DNA of 64,000 bases, taken from contig JAUHVR010000002.1 in the NCBI GenBank assembly GCA_030424865.1, forward strand, positions 62,001-126,000, given 5' to 3'. Under the pieces are notes generated by a model. The model was not told where the DNA came from. It ran no database searches and was given only the letters and a program-made list of their open reading frames with translations. Shown here one piece after another: positions 54,449 to 62,383 of this stretch. The number at the start of each line of letters is the position of its first letter. Within the stretch, counting starts at the first letter, position 1. The position numbers and the translations under genes are program-made. Source of the DNA: Alphaproteobacteria bacterium. Its GTDB lineage: Bacteria; Pseudomonadota; Alphaproteobacteria; Rhodobacterales; Rhodobacteraceae.

Positions 54449-55005
54449 CAGGCCTTCCCCAGCTCTTTGGCGTGCAGCCAATCGGCGTGCTTCGGGGCTT
54501 TCTTGGTCCGGGACCATTCCTCGAGCATATCCCATTTGACGGCATCCAAACGCTTGATCATCTCTTCCTCTTTGGGATCGGGGCACGCCAGTTCGACGCG
54601 GTGACCATTGGGATCGAAGAAGTAGATCGAGTGGAAAATCGAGTGATCGGTGACGCCAAGAACGTCGACGCCGTTGGCTTCCAGATGCTCTTTGAACGCA
54701 ACCAGGGTGTCACGGTCCTTTACCTTGAAGGCGATGTGCTGAACCCAGATCGGTGTGTTGGGATCGCGGCCCATTTCCGGTTTTGTCGGCAGTTCAAAGA
54801 ACGCCAGAACGTTGCCGTTTCCGGCATCCAGGAACAGATGCATGTACGGGTCGGGCTCGTGGGTCGATGGCACTTTGTCTTCGGCGATGGCCAGAACAAA
54901 ATCCATGTTGAGCATCTTGGTGTAGAACTCGACAGTCTCTTTTGCATCCTTGCAGCGATAGGCCACGTGATGGATCTGATCGAGTTTCAGATTTTGGGCG
55001 TTCAT
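54448..55005 (-). CDS. VOC/glyoxalase-superfamily protein, extradiol dioxygenase-like
   Basis: A 185-residue protein with two VOC modules. Metal ligands are visible as the histidine in QIHHVAYRC, the histidine in VQHIAFKVKD, and the glutamate in NGHRVELACPD. The length is short for classical extradiol dioxygenases but fits single-domain ring-cleavage or lactoylglutathione-lyase-like enzymes. As first gene of an operon with a flavin hydroxylase it may open the hydroxylated ring. ATG 55005 has GGAGGAG upstream. Confidence 0.82.
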   Translation of the reverse strand: MNAQNLKLDQIHHVAYRCKDAKETVEFYTKMLNMDFVLAIAEDKVPSTHEPDPYMHLFLDAGNGNVLAFFELPTKPEMGRDPNTPIWVQHIAFKVKDRDTLVAFKEHLEANGVDVLGVTDHSIFHSIYFFDPNGHRVELACPDPKEEEMIKRLDAVKWDMLEEWSRTKKAPKHADWLHAKELGKA

Positions 55006-55022
55006 TTTCGGCTCCTCCAGAA

Positions 55023-55040
55023 TCGTTGCATTTGCAATGA
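55023..55040. promoter_or_regulatory. MarR-type operator, copy 1 (TCGTTGCA-TT-TGCAATGA)
   Basis: One of five copies of TCGTTGCA-N2-TGCAACGA; it differs from the symmetric form at one base. It ends 17 nt before the VOC gene start, so binding should block the operon. Confidence 0.7.
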
Positions 55041-55065
55041 ATAGCTGGGTGGCGGCGCGGCGTAT

Positions 55066-55079
55066 TTGATCTAGATCAA
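55066..55079. promoter_or_regulatory. FNR/FnrL-type binding site
   Basis: TTGATCTAGATCAA is a perfect match to TTGAT-N4-ATCAA, the consensus of FNR-family oxygen or NO sensors. It lies midway between the VOC/monooxygenase operon and the MarR gene. Confidence 0.7.
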
Positions 55080-55080
55080 T

Positions 55081-55098
55081 TCGTTGCACATGAAACGA
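55081..55098. promoter_or_regulatory. MarR-type operator, copy 2 (TCGTTGCA-CA-TGAAACGA)
   Basis: Second copy of the 18-bp site, one mismatch in the right arm, directly behind the FNR box and 28 nt before the MarR start. It suggests autoregulation. Confidence 0.65.
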
Positions 55099-55126
55099 AA
55101 TATATGGTGAGAGAAAAGGACTGGCT

Positions 55127-55582
55127 ATGAACCTTGATACCTATTTCCCGTACAAACTGGCCTCTACCGCAGAGGCGTTTTCTCGCCAGCTTGTCGAGGT
55201 CTATGGCCGAACCTACGGCCTGTCGCGCGAAGAATGGCGCATGCTGTTGCTGCTCGCGGATGCGGGGCAGCTCACCTCGCTGGAGCTTGCGCAGCGCACA
55301 ACGCTGGACAAGGTGCAAGTCAGTCGCGCCGCGACGCGGCTGGAAGACAAGGGCCTGATCAAACGGGATGTCGCGAAATCCGACAGGAGGCTGCGCGTCT
55401 ACAAATGTACCGACAAAGGACAGCAGCTGTTTCAAGACGCGTATCCACAGGTGCAAACCTGCGCCGATTCAATCCTTGGAAATATGACCGAGGCTGAGTT
55501 GTCGTTCCTGCAAGACGGCCTGACCGCCTTGGCGCGCGCCGTTGACACTTACAAGAAAAATCAGATGGAACCAGCCAGCTGA
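55127..55582 (+). CDS. MarR family transcriptional regulator (paralog A)
   Basis: A 151-residue MarR protein. The helix-turn-helix and wing cover LSREEWRMLLLLADAGQLTSLELAQRTTLDKVQVSRAATRLEDKGLIKRDVAKSDRRLRVY. It resembles the MarR protein at 55845 in the N-terminal part (YFPYKL versus YLPYRL) and throughout the DNA-binding region. It is divergent from the VOC/flavin monooxygenase/DUF2783 operon. The ligand is likely an aromatic acid or CoA thioester, by analogy. Confidence 0.88.
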   Translation: MNLDTYFPYKLASTAEAFSRQLVEVYGRTYGLSREEWRMLLLLADAGQLTSLELAQRTTLDKVQVSRAATRLEDKGLIKRDVAKSDRRLRVYKCTDKGQQLFQDAYPQVQTCADSILGNMTEAELSFLQDGLTALARAVDTYKKNQMEPAS

Positions 55583-55844
55583 CGTCCGGGCGGACTGAGA
55601 CAGAAAACCGTGATCCCGGCGCGCAATTTGGAACGCCGGGATCTGATCAGGCGTTTCGTTCGCTCTGATGGCGTTGGGGGTTTTGCCCAACTCGATGGCC
55701 CAATGCTTTGCGTCGGAAGTGGGCGTCCCGCCACCGCTATGGGACGACTGCGTTTCGGCCCCATCAGTTCGCAAGCTGCCAGCCAGACGTGAACAACCTG
55801 CTGCATCGGGAGGGCCGTTTAACCTTGTGAACAAGCGCACATCG

Positions 55845-56300
55845 TCATGCAGCTTTGTCACTCATCTTTTCCGACAAGACATCCAGAGCCGCATGAAGTG
55901 CGTCCTCTGATCCACCAAGGGCGGTTTCAAGTTCGGCCTGAAGCTTCTGAGCTATGGGAATGAGTTTCCCCAGCAGATCCGCTCCCTTTTCGGTCAGGTC
56001 GAGCATCACAAGTCGACGATCCTTGGGATCGACCATCTTGGTGATAAGCCCTTTTTCCTCAAGTTTCGCGGCTGCCCGGCTCACCTTGGATTTCTCCAAA
56101 CTGACGCGCCGTTCGATATCACGTACGGACGGATGTTCCGCATAGCCGACGTTCAAGAGTACGCGCCATTCTGGCATCGAAATCCCATATTCCGATTTGT
56201 AGTGCTTCGCCAACTCGGCGCTGAGTTGGCCCGCTAAAACGGTCAATCGGTAGGGCAGGTATCGCTCCAAATCGAACTCTGGCAGGCCGTTTTGTGTCAT
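55845..56300 (-). CDS. MarR family transcriptional regulator (paralog B)
   Basis: A 151-residue MarR protein with helix-turn-helix in MPEWRVLLNVGYAEHPSVRDIERRVSLEKSKVSRAAAKLEEKGLI and wing DPKDRRLVMLDLT. AGGAGG precedes the start at 56300. It is divergent from the fumarylacetoacetase-to-TRAP operon and separated from it by three tandem copies of the same 18-bp site found beside paralog A, so the two regulators probably recognise the same DNA. Confidence 0.88.
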   Translation of the reverse strand: MTQNGLPEFDLERYLPYRLTVLAGQLSAELAKHYKSEYGISMPEWRVLLNVGYAEHPSVRDIERRVSLEKSKVSRAAAKLEEKGLITKMVDPKDRRLVMLDLTEKGADLLGKLIPIAQKLQAELETALGGSEDALHAALDVLSEKMSDKAA

Positions 56301-56335
56301 CAGGCAGTTCCTCCTCAGCCTATTGAACTAGACGG

Positions 56336-56404
56336 TCGTTGCAAGTGCAACAAAAATCTTGACAACGATGCAAGTGCAACGAATAATCGTTGTAAATGCA
56401 ATGA
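56336..56404. promoter_or_regulatory. Three tandem MarR-type operators (copies 3-5)
   Basis: TCGTTGCA-AG-TGCAACAA at 56336-56353, ACGATGCA-AG-TGCAACGA at 56365-56382 and TCGTTGTA-AA-TGCAATGA at 56387-56404. All keep the 8-2-8 layout; centres are 29 and 22 bp apart. They lie between marR paralog B and the plus-strand catabolic operon. Confidence 0.78.
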
Positions 56405-56431
56405 CCGCGAATCGTTTGACGGGAGGACACG

Positions 56432-56614
56432 ATGAACGAGACGGCACCCAAGGCAGAACTGACAGTTGCCACGGCAACCTGTTCGCTTGCCAAACACCCT
56501 GTCCTTCATGTTCGCGACGCGCTTTGCGCAGCAACTGGCCGCCCAGTGCGCCACAGAGGCGCCGCTGCAGGTCGATCACACCGCTTGTCGAAGCGACATC
56601 CGAAAGGAATTTGA
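56432..56614 (+). CDS. Possible leader ORF or gene remnant
   Basis: A 60-codon frame whose ATG is preceded by an excellent GGGAGGA ribosome site right after the operator cluster. The first part (MNETAPKAELTVATATCSLA) looks protein-like; the rest is arginine-rich and resembles out-of-frame sequence. A different frame (from about 56508: MFATRFAQQLAAQCATEA...) looks more natural for the following 40 codons, so this may be a gene broken by a frameshift, or a translated leader. No family recognised. Confidence 0.35.
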   Translation: MNETAPKAELTVATATCSLAKHPVLHVRDALCAATGRPVRHRGAAAGRSHRLSKRHPKGI

Positions 56615-56674
56615 CGGCACTCCTGGCAAGACGTGACCCCGGTCCACTTGCCGCGGCTCAACCGAGGAAAACCC

Positions 56675-57934
56675 ATGCCCCTGATGACATCCTGGGTGGC
56701 GTCTGCGAATTCCGCAGACTGCCCCTTCCCTTTGAACAACCTGCCGTATGGCGTCTTTTCCACCGCTGCGCTTACTCCACGTTGCGGGGTCGCGATTGGT
56801 GACCAGATTCTGGACGTCAAGACAGCCGAAGCGGTTGGATGGATCTCGGTGACTGAAGGCGCGGTGTTTGACGAACCGCGCTGGAACAAGCTGATGGCAC
56901 TGGGACAGGACGCCTGGGCAAAGACCCGCAACCGACTGACTGAATTGCTTGCAGAGGATGCGGCGGATCAGGGGGCGCTGGCCGATTTGCTGACCCCGAT
57001 CGCCGATGCCGAACTGCACATGCCAATCGAGGTTTCGGAATACACCGATTTCTATGCCGGCCGTCACCATGCATTCAACGTAGGCACGATGTTCCGCGGT
57101 CCTGAAAATGCGTTGCCGCCGAACTGGCTTCATATTCCCATCGGTTACAACGGGCGGGCGTCGTCCGTGGTGGTTTCCGGCACAGACATCAGACGGCCCT
57201 GGGGACAGTTGAAAGGTCCACAGGACGACATGCCGCGATTTGCACCTTCGGCCCGGTTCGACATCGAGCTTGAGATGGGGGCAATCGTCGGCACGCCCAG
57301 CGACGGCCCGATCAGCGTGCGCGAAGCGGATGCGAATATCTTTGGCTACGTTCTGCTGAACGACTGGTCCGCGCGGGACATCCAGGCCTGGGAATACCAG
57401 CCGCTTGGACCGTTTCAGGCCAAGGCGACGGCGACATCGATCAGCCCCTGGATTGTCACGGCTGCGGCCCTTGAGCCGTTCCGCTGTGACACGCCGGAAA
57501 GAGAGTTCGAACTGCTCGATCACCTGAAAGACGTCGGGCCAATGCTGTTTGACATCGAGCTGGAAGTCTCGCTTGCGCCCGAAGGGAAAGACGCAAGCAC
57601 CATTGCCCGGACGAACTACAGTGAAATGTACTACTCGGCGGCTCAACAACTGGCGCACCACACCACATCGGGTTGTTCGATGCGTACCGGTGACCTTCTT
57701 GGTTCCGGAACGATTTCAGGCCCCGAGAAACACAACCGAGGGTCTCTGCTTGAACTGAGCTGGGGGGGCAAAGAACCCTTCACGCTCGACACCGGCGAGA
57801 CGAGAAGCTTCATCAATGACGGCGATACGCTGACGCTGCACGGCGTTGCAAAAGCCGACGACTATCAGATCGGGTTCGGAACGTGCACTGGCAAGGTGCT
57901 GCCCGCCCTCGACGATCCCTATTCCCGCAATTGA
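56675..57934 (+). CDS. fahA: Fumarylacetoacetase
   Basis: A 419-residue fumarylacetoacetate hydrolase, long-form type. The N-terminal domain has NNLPYGVFSTA and RCGVAIGDQILD; the catalytic domain has YTDFYAGRHHAFNVGTMFRG (metal and His), FDIELEMGAIVG, LLNDWSARDIQAWEYQPLGPF and MRTGDLLGSGTISGPE. It hydrolyses fumarylacetoacetate to fumarate and acetoacetate at the end of homogentisate-type pathways. ATG 56675 has GAGGAAAA upstream. Homogentisate dioxygenase and maleylacetoacetate isomerase are not in the window, so a variant substrate is possible. Confidence 0.93.
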   Translation: MPLMTSWVASANSADCPFPLNNLPYGVFSTAALTPRCGVAIGDQILDVKTAEAVGWISVTEGAVFDEPRWNKLMALGQDAWAKTRNRLTELLAEDAADQGALADLLTPIADAELHMPIEVSEYTDFYAGRHHAFNVGTMFRGPENALPPNWLHIPIGYNGRASSVVVSGTDIRRPWGQLKGPQDDMPRFAPSARFDIELEMGAIVGTPSDGPISVREADANIFGYVLLNDWSARDIQAWEYQPLGPFQAKATATSISPWIVTAAALEPFRCDTPEREFELLDHLKDVGPMLFDIELEVSLAPEGKDASTIARTNYSEMYYSAAQQLAHHTTSGCSMRTGDLLGSGTISGPEKHNRGSLLELSWGGKEPFTLDTGETRSFINDGDTLTLHGVAKADDYQIGFGTCTGKVLPALDDPYSRN

Positions 57935-57973
57935 CGTTATCGACCAGGCCCGAACGGGCCAAGGAGGACACCC

Positions 57974-58924
57974 ATGGCAAAAGCATTCGCATCGCAAGGC
58001 GACTTGACCGAAAAGAAAATCACGTTTGACGAAATTGGCGAAGGCCTCTGGGCGTTCACCGCAGAGGGTGATCCGAATTCCGGCGTCATCATCGGCGATG
58101 ACAGCGTCATGATCGTCGAGGCCCAGGCCACACCGCGCCTTGCCAACAAGGTGATCGAAAAGGTGCGCGAAATCACCGACAAGCCGATCAGCCACGTCGT
58201 GCTGACCCACTATCACGCAGTTCGCGTTCTGGGTGCCTCGGCCTTTGGTGCGTCGCAGATCATCATGTCGGATGTGGCGCGTTCCATGGTCGTCGAGCGC
58301 GGGCAGGAAGACTGGGACAGTGAATTCCAACGCTTCCCGCGCCTGTTCGAAGGATATGAAAGCATCCCCGGCCTGACCTATCCGACGACAACATTCAGCG
58401 ACAGCATGACCGTGTATCTCGGCAATCGCCGCGTGGACATCAAGCAGATCGGACGCGCGCATACCGCAGGGGATGCCGTGATCCATGTTCCGGACCAGAA
58501 CGTGATGTTCACCGGCGACATCGTTGAGGATCATTCCGCCTGCTATTGCGGTGATGGCCACTTTGCGGACTGGAGCCAGACGCTCGACAATATCAAAGCC
58601 TATGACGTCGATGCGATTGCGCCCGGTCGGGGCGATGCGCTGGTCGGCAAGGACGCCGTCGAACGGGCAATCGAAAGCACCCGCGATTTTGTCACCTCGA
58701 CCTATGAGCCCGTCAAGAAAGTGGCGGTGAAAGGCGGATCACTCAAGGATGCCTGGGACGCAGTGCGCGAGGCATGTGATCCGAAATTCAAGGATTTTGC
58801 GATCTACGAGCATTGCCTGCCCTTCAACGTCAGCCGTGCCTACGATGAAGCCCGCGGCATCAGTCACCCCCGCATTTGGACCGACAAACGCGATCTCGAA
58901 ATGTGGGAACAGCTTCAAGACTGA
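57974..58924 (+). CDS. MBL-fold protein with incomplete metal site
   Basis: A 316-residue metallo-beta-lactamase-fold protein. The usual HxHxDH motif reads H79-Y-H81-A-V83-R84, so the aspartate and last histidine that bind the second metal are replaced. H163 (GRAHTAGDAV) and D182 (MFTGDIVEDH) remain, leaving one complete metal site at most. The family resembles SoxH/quinoprotein-relay-like hydrolases. It lies between fumarylacetoacetase and the second flavin monooxygenase in one operon and may handle a pathway thioester or lactone; this is inference. Confidence 0.87.
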   Translation: MAKAFASQGDLTEKKITFDEIGEGLWAFTAEGDPNSGVIIGDDSVMIVEAQATPRLANKVIEKVREITDKPISHVVLTHYHAVRVLGASAFGASQIIMSDVARSMVVERGQEDWDSEFQRFPRLFEGYESIPGLTYPTTTFSDSMTVYLGNRRVDIKQIGRAHTAGDAVIHVPDQNVMFTGDIVEDHSACYCGDGHFADWSQTLDNIKAYDVDAIAPGRGDALVGKDAVERAIESTRDFVTSTYEPVKKVAVKGGSLKDAWDAVREACDPKFKDFAIYEHCLPFNVSRAYDEARGISHPRIWTDKRDLEMWEQLQD

Positions 58925-58967
58925 CCCTCAGCTCCATTTCGCAGGCTTCCAACAGATAGGTGACCCG

Positions 58968-60593
58968 ATGTTCCAAGACAGATACCAGCTGGCTCACAAG
59001 CTTTACCCCTACGAGAAATCCAAGGACCAGGATGCGACGGCTGTCGTCCGACACCCGGTCATCATTGTTGGGGGTGGACCCATTGGTCTGGCAACAGCGC
59101 TGGACCTGGGACGTCAGGGCATCCCTGCTCTGGTGCTGGATGACCACGAAGGCGTTGGCATGGGCAGCCGTGCCATCTGCTTTGCAAAGCGCACCCTCGA
59201 GATTTCGGACCGCTACGGCTGTGGCGCGCCGATGCTCGAGAAAGGCGTGGTCTGGAACGTAGGCAAAGTGTTTCAGGACGACCGGCAGGTCTATGAATTC
59301 AACCTTCTGCCTGAAACGGGCCATCGCAATCCGGCGTTCATCAACCTTCAGCAACCCTATTTCGAGAAGTTCATCTTCGACGCCATCTGCGCAGAGCAAG
59401 AGCGTGGTGCACCGATCGAGATCCGCGGGAAGAACCGTGTTGACGACGTTCAGGCCAAGGACGACCACGTTGTCTTGAAGGTGATGACGCCTGATGGCCC
59501 CTACACCTTGGAAGCCGATTGGATGATCGCCTGCGACGGGGCAAGCAGCCCGATCCGGGGCATGATGGACCTTGGTTTTGATGGGCGCGTGTTTCAGGAC
59601 AGCTTCCTGATCGCTGACATCAAGATGAAGTCCAACGATTTCCCGACGGAACGTTGGTTCTGGTTTGATCCCCACTTCAAGTCCGGGGCCTCGACATTGC
59701 TGCACAGGCAGCCTGACGATGTCTGGCGCGTCGACTTCCAGATCGGATGGGATGTCGATCGTAAAGAGGAGTTGAAAGAAGAAAACATCCGCAAGCGTCT
59801 GGATGCGATGCTGGGGGATGATGTGGACTATGAGATGGTGTGGTCCTCCATCTACACGTTCCAATGCCGCCGCATGAACGAGTTCCGCCACGGCCGTGTC
59901 TTCTTTGCAGGCGACGCCGCGCATCAGGTCTCGCCCTTTGGTGCCCGCGGTGCCAATTCCGGCATGCAGGATGTCGACAACCTTGGCTGGAAGCTGGGTC
60001 TGGTCATCTCAGGCAAGGCCCCCGAGAGCCTGCTCGACTCGTATAACGAAGAACGCGTTTTCGGAGCTGACGAGAACATTCTCAACTCTACGCGCTCGAC
60101 TGACTTCATCACGCCCAAATCGAAAGTCAGCCGCAACTTCCGGGATGCCGTGCTCAAGCTGGCCGAGACGCACGCCTTTGCCCGACCGCTGGTCAATTCC
60201 GGTCGCCTGTCGGTTCCGTGTGTCTATGACCACTCTTCCTTGAACGGTGCGGACGAACTGCCGGGTGGACCTTCGGTTTCGCGCGTTGGCGCCACCTGCC
60301 CGGACGCACCATTTGGTGACGGTTTCCTTTTGGATCACCTTGGCAACGAGTTTGTCGTTCTTGGCATAAACACGGAAGTTCCGGCCGAAATCGAGGTCGA
60401 CGGCGTCCTGCTGCGTGGTCTGTCGGTCAACACGGACGAAGATCCAACGAACGCTCTGGCAGTCCGTTACCTCGGTTCCGAAAAACAGGCCGTCTATCTC
60501 ATCAGACCGGATCAACACGTCGCAGCAAGGGGACGCAGCTATCAGCCAGATGCTTTGCGCGCCTCTGTTCTGAAGGCTTGCGGAAAGGAGTAA
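58968..60593 (+). CDS. Class A FAD-dependent aromatic monooxygenase (second copy)
   Basis: A 541-residue paralog of the enzyme at 52835. Motifs: VIIVGGGPIGLATALDLG, MIACDGASSPIRG and VFFAGDAAHQVSPFGARGANSGMQD; the region STRSTDFITPKSKVSR is shared almost exactly with the first copy. The C-terminal thioredoxin-like domain ends VYLIRPDQHVAARG. It should hydroxylate an aromatic ring in the pathway that ends with fumarylacetoacetase. ATG 58968 is chosen; open sequence further upstream lies inside the MBL gene. Confidence 0.9.
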   Translation: MFQDRYQLAHKLYPYEKSKDQDATAVVRHPVIIVGGGPIGLATALDLGRQGIPALVLDDHEGVGMGSRAICFAKRTLEISDRYGCGAPMLEKGVVWNVGKVFQDDRQVYEFNLLPETGHRNPAFINLQQPYFEKFIFDAICAEQERGAPIEIRGKNRVDDVQAKDDHVVLKVMTPDGPYTLEADWMIACDGASSPIRGMMDLGFDGRVFQDSFLIADIKMKSNDFPTERWFWFDPHFKSGASTLLHRQPDDVWRVDFQIGWDVDRKEELKEENIRKRLDAMLGDDVDYEMVWSSIYTFQCRRMNEFRHGRVFFAGDAAHQVSPFGARGANSGMQDVDNLGWKLGLVISGKAPESLLDSYNEERVFGADENILNSTRSTDFITPKSKVSRNFRDAVLKLAETHAFARPLVNSGRLSVPCVYDHSSLNGADELPGGPSVSRVGATCPDAPFGDGFLLDHLGNEFVVLGINTEVPAEIEVDGVLLRGLSVNTDEDPTNALAVRYLGSEKQAVYLIRPDQHVAARGRSYQPDALRASVLKACGKE

Positions 60594-60596
60594 CCG

Positions 60597-60782
60597 ATGA
60601 CGCACCTGATCACCGAACCGAACATGCCATCGCCAGACGATTTTTACGCGGACCTTCTTGCCGCGCATGAAGGTCTGTCTGACGACGAGAGTGACGCCCT
60701 CAACTCACGCCTCATTCTTGTTCTCGCCAATCACATTGGCAACCAAACTGTCCTGCGCGAGGCGCTGGACGCTTCCAAATAG
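60597..60782 (+). CDS. DUF2783 family small protein (second copy)
   Basis: A 61-residue protein with the DUF2783 core SPDDFYADLLAAHEGLSDDESDALNSRLILVLANHIGN, clearly paralogous to the one at 52656. It starts 3 nt after the monooxygenase stop, with GGAG just upstream. The repeated linkage to the same monooxygenase type is its main functional clue. Confidence 0.87.
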   Translation: MTHLITEPNMPSPDDFYADLLAAHEGLSDDESDALNSRLILVLANHIGNQTVLREALDASK

Positions 60783-60805
60783 TGTTCTCTCAGGGAGGAA
60801 ACCAA

Positions 60806-61843
60806 ATGAATTTTTTACCAAGCACTCTCAGCAAGATCGTCTCTGGCGCGGTCATCGGCGCCAGCCTGCTGACTGCCTCGGCGGCCTTTGCTGACACGAC
60901 GCTTGCGCTTTCAAGCTGGCTGCCGCCCCGCCACCCGATTGTGGCGAACGCGATCAAACCCTGGGCAAAGGAAGTTGCAGAAGTAACCGAAGGCCGCGTG
61001 AAAGTACGCGTTCTGGCCAAGGCACTTGGCGCGCCGCCGGCACACTACGACATGGCGCGTGACGGCATTGCGGACATCACCTACGGTCTGCATTCGTTCA
61101 CAACGGACAACCGCTTTGTGCGCTCGCGCATCGGACAATTCTCGTTCCTCGGGGATGATGCCGTGACCGGTTCCAAGGCGTTTTGGGATGTCTATTCCGG
61201 CACCCTCGACGCACAGGCCGAGCATGAAGGCGTAAAACTGCTGGGCCTGTTTGTGCATGGTCCGGGCGTCTTGCACAACAACGTGCGCGAAGTGCAGACC
61301 TTGGCCGATTTCGACGGCCTGAAGATCCGCGTTCCGGGTGGCTATATCTCGGACCTGATGTCTGATCTGGGCGCCGAGACGCTGTTCATGTCGTCTGGTG
61401 AAGTCTTTGAGAAACTCTCACGCGGCGTCATTGACGGCGTGACCTTCCCGCTTGAAGCCCTGACAGCGTTCAAACTGACCAACGATGTTCGGTACACGAT
61501 GCGTGTGCCGGGCGGGCTGTACAACACGACCTGGTTCCTTGTCATGAACGACGATGCCTGGGAAGGTATCTCGGAAGCGGACCGCGCCGCAATCGAGGCC
61601 ATTTCCGGTGACGCCTTTGCAGAGCGCGTCGGCGCAGCGTGGAACACGGCTGATGAATCCGCCCTGGTCAAGATCGACGAGGCCGGCATTCAAATGAAAG
61701 ACGCTCCTGCTGAGCTCCTCGAAGAGATCAAGTCTGTCGCCGCCGCCCACGAGGCCGCCTGGGCCGAAGCCATCGCAGCTGATGGTTTTGACGGCGCGGC
61801 TGCGCTTGCCGAGCTGCGTGCAAAGACCGGCGTGGAGTACTGA
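60806..61843 (+). CDS. dctP: TRAP transporter substrate-binding protein (DctP family)
   Basis: A 345-residue periplasmic solute receptor. A signal peptide of about 28 residues (ending ASAAFA-DT) precedes LALSSWLPPRHPIVANAIKPWAKEVAE, TYGLHSFTTDN, and the signature DFDGLKIRVPGGYISDLMSDLGAETLFMSSGEVFEKLSRGVIDG, which includes the arginine that binds a carboxylate. The ligand is therefore probably an organic acid, likely the aromatic substrate of this operon. GGGAGGA precedes the ATG. Confidence 0.93.
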   Translation: MNFLPSTLSKIVSGAVIGASLLTASAAFADTTLALSSWLPPRHPIVANAIKPWAKEVAEVTEGRVKVRVLAKALGAPPAHYDMARDGIADITYGLHSFTTDNRFVRSRIGQFSFLGDDAVTGSKAFWDVYSGTLDAQAEHEGVKLLGLFVHGPGVLHNNVREVQTLADFDGLKIRVPGGYISDLMSDLGAETLFMSSGEVFEKLSRGVIDGVTFPLEALTAFKLTNDVRYTMRVPGGLYNTTWFLVMNDDAWEGISEADRAAIEAISGDAFAERVGAAWNTADESALVKIDEAGIQMKDAPAELLEEIKSVAAAHEAAWAEAIAADGFDGAAALAELRAKTGVEY

Positions 61844-61846
61844 TCA

Positions 61847-62383
61847 ATGGAGCGGCTTCGACAGCGTTACAGAAGTAACGATGGCGGTCTGGACATTGGC
61901 CAAATGCTCCAGAACTCTCTCGGTGTCGGAGCCGCTCTGCTGCTCTTCAGCCTGATCCTTGTGACATGCGTTGATGTGGTGGGGCGATACTTTTTCTCCT
62001 CGCCACTCAGAGGGGCCTTCGAGATCACCGAGATTTTGCTGGCGGCTTTGGTCTTTGCGGCATTGCCGCTGACAACAGAGCGGCAAGAGCACATCGAGGT
62101 GGACTTGCTCAACGTCGTTCTGAGCGACAGGGTCAAGAAATACCTGACAGCCTTTGCCGGGCTTTTCTCGGCCGCCTTGCTGGCAACGCTGTCCTGGCGC
62201 CTGGCGTCTCATGCCCTGCACGCGGCAGCGGATGGCGCGACGACAAATGCTTTGGCAATTCCATTGGCCCCCTTTGGATTTCTGGCGTCATTTTCATGTT
62301 TGGTCAGCGCATTGATTGCCTTCCTTCGCGGCATTCATCCCCCAAAAGAGCTGGATCACACTGTGGAGGAAGAAGATGTTTGA
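61847..62383 (+). CDS. dctQ: TRAP transporter small permease (DctQ family)
   Basis: A 178-residue protein with four membrane helices. LILVTCVDVVGRYFFSSPLRGAFEITEILLAALVFAALPLTTERQEHIEVDLL is the typical DctQ core. It begins 3 nt after dctP and overlaps dctM by 8 nt. Confidence 0.92.
   Translation: MERLRQRYRSNDGGLDIGQMLQNSLGVGAALLLFSLILVTCVDVVGRYFFSSPLRGAFEITEILLAALVFAALPLTTERQEHIEVDLLNVVLSDRVKKYLTAFAGLFSAALLATLSWRLASHALHAAADGATTNALAIPLAPFGFLASFSCLVSALIAFLRGIHPPKELDHTVEEEDV

Noticed and set aside
55583-55844. Short open frames in the gap between the two marR genes
   Set aside because: No ribosome site or family resemblance; looks like plain intergenic DNA.
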